DNA from: WHSW01 sp963842795 | GTDB lineage: Bacteria > Actinomycetota > Thermoleophilia > Solirubrobacterales > 70-9 | NCBI GenBank assembly: GCA_963842795.1 | Contig: CAWJHV010000041.1 | Location: forward strand, 186,001 to 250,000 | Direction of reading: 5' to 3' | Length of the DNA: 64,000 nt | In this document: positions 31,782 through 39,813 of the stretch, piece after piece | Layout of the letters: the number at the start of each line of letters is the position of its first letter | How positions within the stretch are numbered: the first letter of the stretch is position 1 | Notes under the pieces: generated by a model | Seen by the model: the letters and a program-made list of their open reading frames with translations, nothing else | Told to the model about the DNA's origin: nothing | The model's database searches: none | Position numbers and translations under genes: made by a program

Positions 31782-33650
31782 TCAGCCCGTGGCAACCGGA
31801 GGCTGTGCTCCGGCGGCGCTTTCGCGCGTCGAGGCGAAGCGGTCGCGACCGCTGCGCCGGACGGAGCCGTCGCCGACCGCCCCGCGCAGCGCGGCGCCGA
31901 ATCGGCCCGGACCCCAGTAGCGCGCGCCGACCCGCTCGGCCAGCTCCCGGCGGTCGAGCTCGCCGTGCTCCTGAAGCGCGCGGTCGATGACCCCGATCTC
32001 GTGGTCGAGCCAGTCGGGGTTCGGCTCATACGGCGGCGGCAGGAACGGCGAGTAGGAGCCGGTCCCGGGCCCGGGGCGAAACCGCCGCAATCCCATCCGC
32101 TCCCGCTCCCGGCGCTCGCGGTTTCGCCGGTCGCGCTCCTCGGCCTCGCGGCGCCCGGGGTCGGCCTGCTCCTCCTCTCCCTCCTCCGCCTCGCGGGCGG
32201 TGATCGGCTTGGCGATGTCCTCGAGCGGCTTCTGCTCCGCCCGCACGCCGAGCAGGAGCTCGGCGATCCCGCCGACGGCCATCACGGCGGCGCCGACGAG
32301 GTAGGCGATCATCACCTGGCCGACGTCGCCCGACTCCCCGAGCTTCTCGAACACCAGGGGGCCGGTGATCCCGCCGATCGCCGTCCCGATCGCGTAGAAG
32401 AAGGCGATCGCGAGAGCTCGGATCTCCATCGGGAAGATCTCGCTCACGGTCAGGTAGGCGGAGCTGGCGCCCGCGGAGGCGAAGAAGAAGGTGGCGGCGA
32501 GGGCCAGGGTCAGCCCCCAGTCGCTGAAGACCTCGCCGTTGAAGGCGATCCCGATCAGAGCCAGCATCACGGCCGAGACCAGGTAGGTGCCGGCGATCAT
32601 CGGCCGCCGCCCGACCGTGTCGAAGAGGCGCCCGAGCAGCAGCGGGCCGAGGAAGTTGCCGGCGGCGAACACGGCGTAGAAGAGGCCGACCTTGTTCGCG
32701 CCGACGCCGAGGTAGGTCGTCAGGGTGAGCCCGAGCGTGACCGTGACTGCGTTGTAGAGGAACGCTTGGCCAATGAACAGCGAGAATCCGAGCACCGCGC
32801 GCTTGGGGTAGACCTTGAACGCGGTCCGCGCGATCTCGCGAAACGGGATCGACGAACGCTGGCGGACCTTGATCTGCTCGCCGGGCTGTTCGAGCTCCTG
32901 GCCCGTTTCCTCACGCACCTCTTTCTCGATCCCGTCCACGAGCCGCTCGGCCTCCTCCTCGCGCCCGTGGATGAACAGCCATCGCGGGCTCTCGGGGAGG
33001 TGGCGGCGAACGAGCAGGATGCCGACCCCGAGCAGCGCCCCGAGCCCGAAGGCAAGGCGCCAGCCGAGGTCGAGGGCGAACAGCGACTCCTGCAACAGGA
33101 TCAGCGATAGCAGCCCTCCGGCGACCGCCCCGAGCCAGAACGAGCCGTTGATGATCAGGTCGACCCTGCCGCGGGCTCGCGCCGGGATCATCTCGTCGAT
33201 CGCCGAGTTGATGGCCGAGTACTCGCCGCCGATCCCCGCTCCGGTGAAGAAGCGCGCGGCCAGGAACCACAGAGCGCTGGTCGAGAAGGCGGTGGCCACC
33301 GTCGCCAGCAGATAGAGCGAGAGCGTGATCAGGAACAGCTTCTTGCGCCCGAAGCGGTCCGTCAGCTGCCCGAAGAACAGGGCTCCGAGACATGCGCCGG
33401 CGACGTAGACGGACTGCGCGAGGGCGATCTGGCCCTCGCTGATCTCGAGCCCGCTGCCCGGCGAGGTCAGGGTCGGAGCGAGGAAGCCGATGATCGTCAC
33501 CTCGAGGCCGTCGAGGATCCAGACGATCCCGAGCCCGATCACCACCCGCCAGTGAAAGCGCGACCAGGGCAGGCGGTCGAGGCGCGCCGGGATCCGGGTC
33601 TCGATCGTCTGGAATCTGGGCGATGCGCTCGCGCCTGAACCGGCTTCCAT
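31782..33650 (-). CDS. MFS (sugar porter-like) transporter with C-terminal cytoplasmic extension
   Basis: A 622-residue protein. ATG 33650 (MEAGSGASASPRFQTIETRIP) fits better than the open frame upstream. Twelve TM helices are visible, with the loop motif GQLTDRFGRKKLFL after TM2 and RRHLPESPRWLF before the central loop; RLFDTVGRRPMI repeats in the second half. These define the metabolite:H+ symporter/sugar-porter group. After TM12 comes a ~145-residue tail: an Arg/Glu-rich segment, then DWLDHEIGVIDRALQEHG and LAERVGARYWGPGRFGAAL, resembling a winged helix. Substrate unknown. Confidence 0.87.
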   Translation of the reverse strand: MEAGSGASASPRFQTIETRIPARLDRLPWSRFHWRVVIGLGIVWILDGLEVTIIGFLAPTLTSPGSGLEISEGQIALAQSVYVAGACLGALFFGQLTDRFGRKKLFLITLSLYLLATVATAFSTSALWFLAARFFTGAGIGGEYSAINSAIDEMIPARARGRVDLIINGSFWLGAVAGGLLSLILLQESLFALDLGWRLAFGLGALLGVGILLVRRHLPESPRWLFIHGREEEAERLVDGIEKEVREETGQELEQPGEQIKVRQRSSIPFREIARTAFKVYPKRAVLGFSLFIGQAFLYNAVTVTLGLTLTTYLGVGANKVGLFYAVFAAGNFLGPLLLGRLFDTVGRRPMIAGTYLVSAVMLALIGIAFNGEVFSDWGLTLALAATFFFASAGASSAYLTVSEIFPMEIRALAIAFFYAIGTAIGGITGPLVFEKLGESGDVGQVMIAYLVGAAVMAVGGIAELLLGVRAEQKPLEDIAKPITAREAEEGEEEQADPGRREAEERDRRNRERRERERMGLRRFRPGPGTGSYSPFLPPPYEPNPDWLDHEIGVIDRALQEHGELDRRELAERVGARYWGPGRFGAALRGAVGDGSVRRSGRDRFASTRESAAGAQPPVATG

Positions 33651-33972
33651 GCTCGTGATCCGGATTACCCGGGAATTGAGCCGGCTAACGACGGTTGGAA
33701 GCGGGCAAGGCTGAGGCCCGCCGGACGCCTCGCCGCGGTGCGGTTGGTCGTCACGTAGCCCCGAGCAGGAACCCCACCCGCGATCGAGTGGGATGAAAGC
33801 TGCTGGGATCCCGCGGGCCTCGAGCAAAGCGTACCCCCGGCGACCGGTGGTAAGCGGGCGTCGATCGTGGTCTCACGCGAGGCGGCCACCCGTTTCGCGG
33901 AGGCCACCACCAATCCCCGTTTTGGGCGGCAAGTGGCGCGCAGAACCGAACGGCCGATCTAAGCTCCCGCCG
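33651..33972. other. Divergent intergenic region (MFS / diguanylate cyclase)
   Basis: 322 bases between the divergent starts. I see no gene, no convincing riboswitch and no strong promoter match. It contains short inverted repeats such as GATCCCGCGGG and likely holds both promoters. The region is a reasonable place to look for c-di-GMP-linked control, but nothing in it demonstrates this. Confidence 0.3.
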
Positions 33973-35919
33973 GTGAGCTTCCGCCTTCGCCTGACGCTCT
34001 TCTTCGTGCTGATCGTCGCGCTGCCGATGATCGCGCTCGCCGTCCTCGTCACCCAGGTCGCCTCGGACTCGGCCGACGGGAAGACCGACGCCCGGCTCGA
34101 CGCGGGGCTGCAGACGGCGACCAACCTCTTCGATCGCGCCCGCGCAGACTCGGGCCGGGCGGCCAACGAGCTCGCGCGGCAAACCGCCAACGACCTCCCG
34201 TCGATGACCGCGATTCGCGAGGGCGCGGTTGGAGATGTCCTCAATCTCGCCCGGATCTACGCCCGGCGTGAAGGGGTCGCGTACGTGTCGATCGTCGACT
34301 CCGCCGGCCACGAGACGGTCGCCGGCGACCCGCGACCGATCGCGACCGCCGAGGTCGACTTGGTCGGCGAGGACGGCGGGCAGGTCGGCACGATCACGGT
34401 CTCGACGATCAGCCGCGATGCCTACCTGGGCGAGGTCGAGACGATCACCGGCGAGGAAGGGGCGCTGGTCGGCCCCGAGGGCCCGGCGACCGGGGCCGAC
34501 GTCGACGCCGGCTCGCTGCCCGATGGCGGCGAGGCCACGGACCTCGACCGCGGCGACGAGAGCCTGCGCGTCGCCGCCACCGAGCCCCTTGGCGCCGAGC
34601 AGGTCCAGGTGGCGCTGTTCGCGCCCGCCGCCGACGAGGGCTTCCTCGGCTCGCGGCCCAAGATCGCCATCGGCCTGCTCGCGTTCTTCGCCCTCGCGCT
34701 GGTAGCCGTCGCCCTGATCCTGCGCTCGCTTCAGGGCTACGTCCGCGAGATGCTCGGCGCCGCGCAGCGGATCGGGGAGGGCGACTTCTCCCAGCGCGTC
34801 CCGGTGAGCGGCAACGACGAGATGGCGGGGCTCGCGAACGAGTTCAACAAGATGAGCGGCCGGCTCAGCGACCAGATGGACCAGCTGCGCCGCCAGCGGG
34901 TCGAGATCGACAAGTCGGTGCGCCGCATCGGCGACGCCTTCGCCTCCGGGCTCGACCGCCAGGCGCTGCTGGCGATCCTGGTGGAGACCGCGGTCGGGAC
35001 CTGCGAAGCCGACTATGGCCTGGTCGCGCTCAGCGGACACGTCGGCGCCGAGGCCGAGGCCGGCAAGCCGACCGACCCGATCCAGGAGGCTGCGCTGGCG
35101 GCGGAGGAGCGGGCGCTGCGCGACCCCGGGCCGGTCGAGGTGTCCCAGGGGAGCGCTCACGCGTTCGCGAGCTCGCTCGGCCGCATCGGCCACGGTGGCG
35201 AGCCCGTCGGAGCGATGACCATCGCCCGCGCCGACATCCCGTTCACCTCCGGCGAGCGGGAGGTTTTCCTCTACCTCGTCGGCCAGGCGGCCGCCTCGGT
35301 CGAGAACATCGCCCTGCACGAGCTGGTCTCCGAGCAGGCGGTGACCGACGACCTCACCGAGCTCGCCAACAGCCGCGCCTTCCGCGAGGCGATGGACAGG
35401 GAGGCGGCCCGCGCGGCCCGCTTCCGACAGGAGCTGTCGCTGCTGATCGTCGACATCGATGACTTCAAGCGCGTCAACGACGAGTACGGCCACCCGGCGG
35501 GCGACGACGTTCTGCGCTCGATCGCGCGGATCCTGACCGCCGAGTCACGCGGCATCGACACGCCGGCGCGCTACGGGGGCGAGGAGTTCGTGGTCGCGCT
35601 GCCCGAGACCAGCTCCGAGGGGGCGTTCGAGGTCGCCGAGCGGATTCGGGCGCGGATCGCCGCCGAGCGGGTGCGCGCACCCGGCACCGGCGCCGAGATC
35701 CAGGTGACGGCGAGCCTCGGGGTGGCGACGCTGCCGATGGCCGCGGTCGACGTGCGCGAGCTCATCGCGTCGGCCGACTCGGCGCTCTACGAGGCCAAGC
35801 GCGCGGGCAAGAACCGCACCGTGGTGGCGCCGCCGGGCGCCGACGGCCGGTTGCGAAACGGCGCCCGGGCGAGCGCCGGCAGCGTCGCGAAGGGTCCGGC
35901 GCACGCGCGGCGAAAGTAG
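33973..35919 (+). CDS. Membrane diguanylate cyclase (sensor, HAMP, GAF, GGDEF)
   Basis: A 648-residue protein from GTG 33973, chosen because SFRLRLTLFFVLIVALPMIAL (a TM helix) follows. Order: TM1, a ~190-residue extracytoplasmic sensor, TM2 near 238-258, HAMP (RIGEGDFSQRVPVSGNDEM), a GAF-like region (~325-455) and GGDEF. The active site reads RYGGEEF (G535-F539, i.e. GGEEF), with DIDDFKRVND upstream for Mg-GTP, so it should make c-di-GMP from two GTP. Alternative start ATG 33793 only adds an Arg/Pro-rich leader. Confidence 0.92.
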   Translation: MSFRLRLTLFFVLIVALPMIALAVLVTQVASDSADGKTDARLDAGLQTATNLFDRARADSGRAANELARQTANDLPSMTAIREGAVGDVLNLARIYARREGVAYVSIVDSAGHETVAGDPRPIATAEVDLVGEDGGQVGTITVSTISRDAYLGEVETITGEEGALVGPEGPATGADVDAGSLPDGGEATDLDRGDESLRVAATEPLGAEQVQVALFAPAADEGFLGSRPKIAIGLLAFFALALVAVALILRSLQGYVREMLGAAQRIGEGDFSQRVPVSGNDEMAGLANEFNKMSGRLSDQMDQLRRQRVEIDKSVRRIGDAFASGLDRQALLAILVETAVGTCEADYGLVALSGHVGAEAEAGKPTDPIQEAALAAEERALRDPGPVEVSQGSAHAFASSLGRIGHGGEPVGAMTIARADIPFTSGEREVFLYLVGQAAASVENIALHELVSEQAVTDDLTELANSRAFREAMDREAARAARFRQELSLLIVDIDDFKRVNDEYGHPAGDDVLRSIARILTAESRGIDTPARYGGEEFVVALPETSSEGAFEVAERIRARIAAERVRAPGTGAEIQVTASLGVATLPMAAVDVRELIASADSALYEAKRAGKNRTVVAPPGADGRLRNGARASAGSVAKGPAHARRK

Positions 35920-35988
35920 GCTCCAGGCGACGTCTGGCTGCCGGAACGGCGAGCCGACGCGCAGTAGTCTTTCCACACCGCATAGCCA

Positions 35989-36771
35989 ATGGGAATTCTC
36001 GACGACGCGATTCGCGAGCACCTCGATCTGAAGCGCCGCCTGGGCGCCGAAGAGGACGAGCTCAAGCGCCTGGAGGGCGAGGCATTCGGCCCTCCCACCC
36101 GCCCGGGCGACCCCGATTTTCCCGAGCAGGAGGCCTCCGCCGAGGTGGCCGGCGACGAGCCGGTCACGGGGGAGGAGACGCTCGCGCCCCCACCGATCGC
36201 CGAGGCGCCGTCAGAGGAGCTCGCCGCCGCCGCGCCGGCGACCGACGAGGAACTGATTCCGCCCCCGACCGCCGCGGAGCCCATCGCGCCGGCGACCGAC
36301 GAGCATGCCGCCGAGCCCGCCGCGGGCGGCCTCTACGACCGGTCCGGCGACGAGCTCGACCTCGAGCTCGACGTCGATCTCGGAGAGGACGCGGCGCCGC
36401 TCGAGGACACCGGTGAGAGCGCCACGCTCGACGAGCCCGCGCCGCCACCTCCGCCCGCGCCCGATCCCGCGGCGACCGACGAGCAGGCCGCGCTCGATCC
36501 GCCGGCTGAGCCGCCGGCAGAGGCGCCGATCGAGTCGCTCGACACGGTCGAGCATCACATCGAGGAGGCGATCGAGGACACCGGCGAGGCCGAGCTGGTG
36601 GAGGGCGAGCTCGCCCCCGAGGCTCCGCCCGAGACCCCCGGCGTGGACCCCGATGCCGACGCAGAGGAAGACGAGGACGTGCTCGAGGAGACGCCGGAGT
36701 TCCTGCGCGACGCTCCCGAGGACGACGAGCTCTGGTTCGAGCAGGGTGAGCCGAAGGACTTCGACTTCTAG
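35989..36771 (+). CDS. Acidic low-complexity protein with conserved ends, 260 aa
   Basis: ATG 35989. The N-terminus (MGILDDAIREHLDLKRRLGAEEDELKRLEGEAFG) is a helical head; the middle ~170 residues are Pro/Ala/Glu/Asp-rich repeats (e.g. EELIPPPTAAEP, PATDE repeats). The C-terminus DVLEETPEFLRDAPEDDELWFEQGEPKDFDF is again ordered-looking (two blocks, ETPEFLRDAPEDDELWFEQ and GEPKDFDF). No signal or TM. It is presumably a disordered linker protein with terminal binding motifs; function unknown. Confidence 0.75.
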   Translation: MGILDDAIREHLDLKRRLGAEEDELKRLEGEAFGPPTRPGDPDFPEQEASAEVAGDEPVTGEETLAPPPIAEAPSEELAAAAPATDEELIPPPTAAEPIAPATDEHAAEPAAGGLYDRSGDELDLELDVDLGEDAAPLEDTGESATLDEPAPPPPPAPDPAATDEQAALDPPAEPPAEAPIESLDTVEHHIEEAIEDTGEAELVEGELAPEAPPETPGVDPDADAEEDEDVLEETPEFLRDAPEDDELWFEQGEPKDFDF

Positions 36772-36810
36772 GACGGCGCCGGCCGTCGCGTTCGTGCGCG
36801 GACGAGCCGG

Positions 36811-38160
36811 CTACGTGCTGACGTAGCCGCGGATCTTGGCGGCTTCGACGACCCGCTCGATGCCGACCAGGTAAGAGGCCTCGCGCAGGTCGATGCCCTC
36901 CTCCTTCGCCCGCCCGGACACTTCGCGGAAGGCGCGGCGCATGATCGTCCCGAGGCGGTCGTTGACCTCGCGCTCCTCCCAGCGGAAGTGCTGGAGGTTC
37001 TGCACCCACTCGAAGTAGGAGACGACGACGCCGCCCGCGTTCGCCATCACGTCGGGGATCACGTAGGTGCCCTTGTCGCGCAGGATCCGGTCGGCCGCGG
37101 GGGTAGTCGGGCTGTTGGCGCCCTCGACCAGCATCTTGCAGTCGATCCGGTCGGCGTTAGCCTCGTGGATCATGCCGCCGAGCGCCGCCGGGATGAGCAC
37201 GTCGCACGGAATCGCGACCAGGTCGTCGGCGTCGATCGTCTCGGCCCCGGCGAACTCGGTGATCTTGCCGCCGTCGGCGATGTGCTGGTGGAGCTCGTTC
37301 GCGTCGATCCCTTCGTCGCTGCGAATCGCCCCGTGGGCGTCGGAGACGCCGATCATCTTCGCCCCGAGCTGCTGCATGATCCGCGCCGCCCACGAGCCGA
37401 CGTTGCCGAAGCCCTGGACCACGAAGGTCGTGTCGGCGGGGCTGAGGCCGAGCTGCGGCGCCGCCTCGCGGAACATGTACACGCAGCCGCGGCCGGTCGC
37501 CGCCTCACGTCCGAGCGAGCCCTCGAGCGAGATCGGCTTGCCGGTGCAGATCGCCGGCGTGTGCCCGTGCAGCTTGCCGTACTCGTCCATGAACCACGCC
37601 ATCGTCTGCGCGTTGGTGTTCACGTCGGGCGCCGGGATGTCGCGGGTCGGCCCGAGGACCTTCTCGATCTTGTCCATGAACGAGCGTGCGATCTGCTGCA
37701 GCTCGGACTGCTCGAGCTTCTCGGCCGGGCAGTTCACACCGCCCTTGGCGCCTCCGAACGGCACCCCGGCGACCGCCGTCTTCCAGGTCATCAGCGAGGC
37801 GAGCGCGCGGACCTCGTCGACGTCGACCTCGGGGTGGAAGCGAACTCCGCCCTTGTAGGGCCCGCGGGCGCCGTTGTGCTGGATCCGGTAGCCCGAGAAG
37901 ACGTGCGTCTTGCCGTCGGAGAGCTTCACGGGGATCTGCACGGTGACCTCGCGATAGGGGGTCCAGAAGACGACCCGCAGGTCGTCGGCCAGCTTCAGGT
38001 GATCGGCGGCGATGTCGAAGTAGTGGCGGACGATGTCGAGGTTGGAGACCTCCGCGGGCCTCGACCGCGTCTTCGCGTCGGAGGCCTCCTCGGCCTGCTC
38101 CGGAGACTTGTCGGGCTCCGCCCGCTCGCCGACCGCTACCGACGTCTCGCTCTCAGCCAT
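36811..38160 (-). CDS. gdhA: Glu/Leu/Phe/Val dehydrogenase (glutamate dehydrogenase type)
   Basis: A 449-residue hexameric-type dehydrogenase converting glutamate to 2-oxoglutarate and ammonia with NAD(P). Evidence: GYRIQHNGARGPYKGGVRFHPEVD and KTAVAGVPFGGAKGGV with the catalytic Lys, then VVQGFGNVGSWAA nucleotide loop and VEGANSPTTPAADRIL. The ~35-residue N-terminal extension (SVAVGERAEPDKSPEQ..) is charged and may be partly flexible. ATG 38160 is near the GAGGAG ribosome site upstream. Confidence 0.94.
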   Translation of the reverse strand: MAESETSVAVGERAEPDKSPEQAEEASDAKTRSRPAEVSNLDIVRHYFDIAADHLKLADDLRVVFWTPYREVTVQIPVKLSDGKTHVFSGYRIQHNGARGPYKGGVRFHPEVDVDEVRALASLMTWKTAVAGVPFGGAKGGVNCPAEKLEQSELQQIARSFMDKIEKVLGPTRDIPAPDVNTNAQTMAWFMDEYGKLHGHTPAICTGKPISLEGSLGREAATGRGCVYMFREAAPQLGLSPADTTFVVQGFGNVGSWAARIMQQLGAKMIGVSDAHGAIRSDEGIDANELHQHIADGGKITEFAGAETIDADDLVAIPCDVLIPAALGGMIHEANADRIDCKMLVEGANSPTTPAADRILRDKGTYVIPDVMANAGGVVVSYFEWVQNLQHFRWEEREVNDRLGTIMRRAFREVSGRAKEEGIDLREASYLVGIERVVEAAKIRGYVST

Positions 38161-38342
38161 CCGCTCCTCCTGTCCGTGCAGGGCGATCCTCCCATAACCG
38201 CGGATGCGCCAAAGAAACCATCCGGTTACCGGCTACCGCTCCCGAGCGCGCCTAAACTCGTTCGCAACACTCTCGACACGTTCTGGTCTGGATCTGTGAC
38301 GCGGGTCGCCTTACGGTGGGATGCCCACCGTCAAGGCGATTT

Positions 38343-38714
38343 GTGGCACCGCTGAAACTCAAGGGCGATCGAGCGGAGATCGAGGTCGCGCGCGATCTGA
38401 TCAGGCGCGGCTTCCGCATCGCGATCCCCTACGGCGAGGATTGGGATTTCGACCTGGTCTTCGCTCGGCCCGGTTCCGAAACGCTCGAGCGGGTGCAGGT
38501 GAAGTACGCGACGCCTCGCGGCGACGTGATCCCCGTCCGCACCCGGTCCTCGTCGCTGACTAGCGGCAAAGTGAAGCGTGTCAAGCGCAAGGGCATCCGG
38601 TACGCGGAGGACTATCTGCATCCGGTGCCACCGCCGCAATCGGTGCTCGGAGTGGAGCCAGCGGGGCTCGAACCCGCGACCTCGGCCTTGCAAAGGCCGC
38701 GCTCTTCCAACTGA
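38343..38714 (+). pseudogene. Internally deleted PD-(D/E)XK endonuclease-like gene running into a tRNA
   Basis: GTG 38343 leads to KLKGDRAEIEVARDLIRRGF, then the nuclease core YGEDWDFDLVFAR and RVQVKYATPRGD (D, QxK), matching the group I intron-type PDDEXK_5 family. Then GKVKRVKR joins straight to KGIRYAEDYL, the family's last strand; ~45 residues that normally lie between are absent. No stop follows, so translation would continue antisense through the tRNA-Ala to 38714. It is probably a decayed gene. GTG 38316 is an alternative start. Confidence 0.6.
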
Positions 38715-38725
38715 GCTATGGCCCC
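38653..38725 (-). tRNA. tRNA-Ala (anticodon TGC)
   Basis: A 73-base cloverleaf on the minus strand: acceptor GGGGCCA with TGGCTCC, D-arm AGCTCAGTTGGAAGAGC, anticodon arm CGGCC-TTTGCAA-GGCCG and T-arm GGGTTCGAGCCC. TGC reads GCA, GCG and by wobble other Ala codons. It is the second tRNA-Ala in the window. The decayed endonuclease frame overlaps it on the other strand. Confidence 0.95.
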
Positions 38726-38751
38726 AACGGGCCGATTGTAGGCCCCTCCCC

Positions 38752-38943
38752 TCAGGCCGGGAAGACGTCCTCGAATCCCGGGGGCGGATCCGGGTCGACG
38801 ATGACGGCGAGCTTCTCCTTGTGCCAGAGGCACACGATCCCGCCGTCGGGGTGCGGCAGGATCTCATCAGGTTGCTGGAGGTCGCCGTGCTCGAGCAGCC
38901 GGCGCATCGCCGCCTCCATCTCGTCGCGGGCCCCTCCTTCCAT
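38752..38943 (-). CDS. Small conserved hypothetical protein, 63 aa
   Basis: ATG 38943 (MEGGARDEMEAAMRRLLEHG). The second half is PDEILPHPDGGIVCLWHKEKLAVIVDPDPPPGFEDVFPA, with IVCLWHKEKLAVIVD reading like a beta-hairpin. The frame is open upstream, but no better start is evident. No family can be named. It runs towards the tRNA gene and is 53 bases from the lipoprotein gene. Confidence 0.55.
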   Translation of the reverse strand: MEGGARDEMEAAMRRLLEHGDLQQPDEILPHPDGGIVCLWHKEKLAVIVDPDPPPGFEDVFPA

Positions 38944-38996
38944 CTCCCGAACGATCGCCAGACCGGGCGCGCGAGTGGTGCGCAGGATGTGCGGAC

Positions 38997-39428
38997 TCAG
39001 GGCGTGAAGTAGAAGGAGATCTCCTGGTCGTCGCGGCCGCAGACGATATGCCAGCCCATCCCGTCCGGGAGCGGGAACGACGCGCAGTCGAACCCGGCGC
39101 TCTCGAAGGTCCCGGGATCGGAGAGGCGGATCTGCTCGCTGTCGGACCCCCAGAGGCCGCTGGTGCCGAAGTCGCGGTCGAAGTGATCGATGATCAACTC
39201 CCCCGCCTGGTTGCACGAGATCCCGGCCACGCTGCCCGACCATCCGGCGGCGGAGTTGCCGACGTGCTCCTCGGGACAGCGCTCGAGGCTGGTCGTGAGC
39301 ACCGTGTCGCCGCTCGGGGCGGGGGCCTGGGCGGTCGCCTCCCCGTCGCCGCGAGCGCAGGCGGAGAGCACGAGCACCGCGACGCTCAACGCGATCGCAG
39401 GCAGAAGGGCTCGAGGCTTTGCGTCCAC
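38997..39428 (-). CDS. Secreted lipoprotein, hypothetical, 143 aa
   Basis: GTG 39428 (VDAKPRALLPAIALSVAVLVLSAC) gives a lipoprotein signal with lipobox LSAC, so the Cys would be lipidated and cleaved. GTG 39473 is an alternative that lengthens the leader. The mature protein is Asp/Gly/Ser-rich with C-containing segments (SLERCPEEHVGN, SCNQAGELII, FDCASFPLPDG, WHIVCGRDDQ), suggesting two disulfides. No recognised domain. Confidence 0.65.
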   Translation of the reverse strand: MDAKPRALLPAIALSVAVLVLSACARGDGEATAQAPAPSGDTVLTTSLERCPEEHVGNSAAGWSGSVAGISCNQAGELIIDHFDRDFGTSGLWGSDSEQIRLSDPGTFESAGFDCASFPLPDGMGWHIVCGRDDQEISFYFTP

Positions 39429-39591
39429 ACTCGGGATACGGGCGGTCACCGCGCTCAGGTCCCTCCCGAGCACGACGGGTCGAAAACGTCCTCAGGGAGA
39501 ACGAAAGGCGCCCGTCGCGTGCGTGCGGTCGCGGGGGGCACGGGAGGGCCGCGCGGGGTTGAAGTCCGAAAGACCTGACGGAAGGGACACG

Positions 39592-39813
39592 ATGGCCTCG
39601 GACTTCAAGCGCGGCGACCTCGTCGAATGGAACTTTCGCGGCAGGACGGTGCGCGGCACCGTCCGCCGCCGTCTGACCAAGCGGACCGAGATCGCGGGCC
39701 GGGTCGTGGCCGCGTCGAAGGACGATCCCCGGTACGTCGTCCGCAGCGAGCGGACCGGGACGGAGACCACGCGGCGGCCGTCCAGGCTGCGGCCCGCCGA
39801 TCCGGCGAGTTAA
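39592..39813 (+). CDS. DUF2945 / HVA1-family Tudor-like protein, 73 aa
   Basis: ATG 39592 after GGAAGGG. The whole protein fits the short SH3/Tudor-like DUF2945 family: FKRGDLVEWNFRGRTVRGTVRRRLTKRTEIAGRVVAASKDDPRYVVRSERTGTE contains its core, with WNFRGRTVRGTV the signature and a basic surface. Its role is unknown; related proteins occur widely in Actinobacteria and fungi. The stop overlaps that of the convergent P450. Confidence 0.85.
   Translation: MASDFKRGDLVEWNFRGRTVRGTVRRRLTKRTEIAGRVVAASKDDPRYVVRSERTGTETTRRPSRLRPADPAS

Noticed and set aside
33651..33972. c-di-GMP riboswitch before the diguanylate cyclase
   Set aside because: Short G-rich motifs are present but the conserved GEMM core cannot be aligned.
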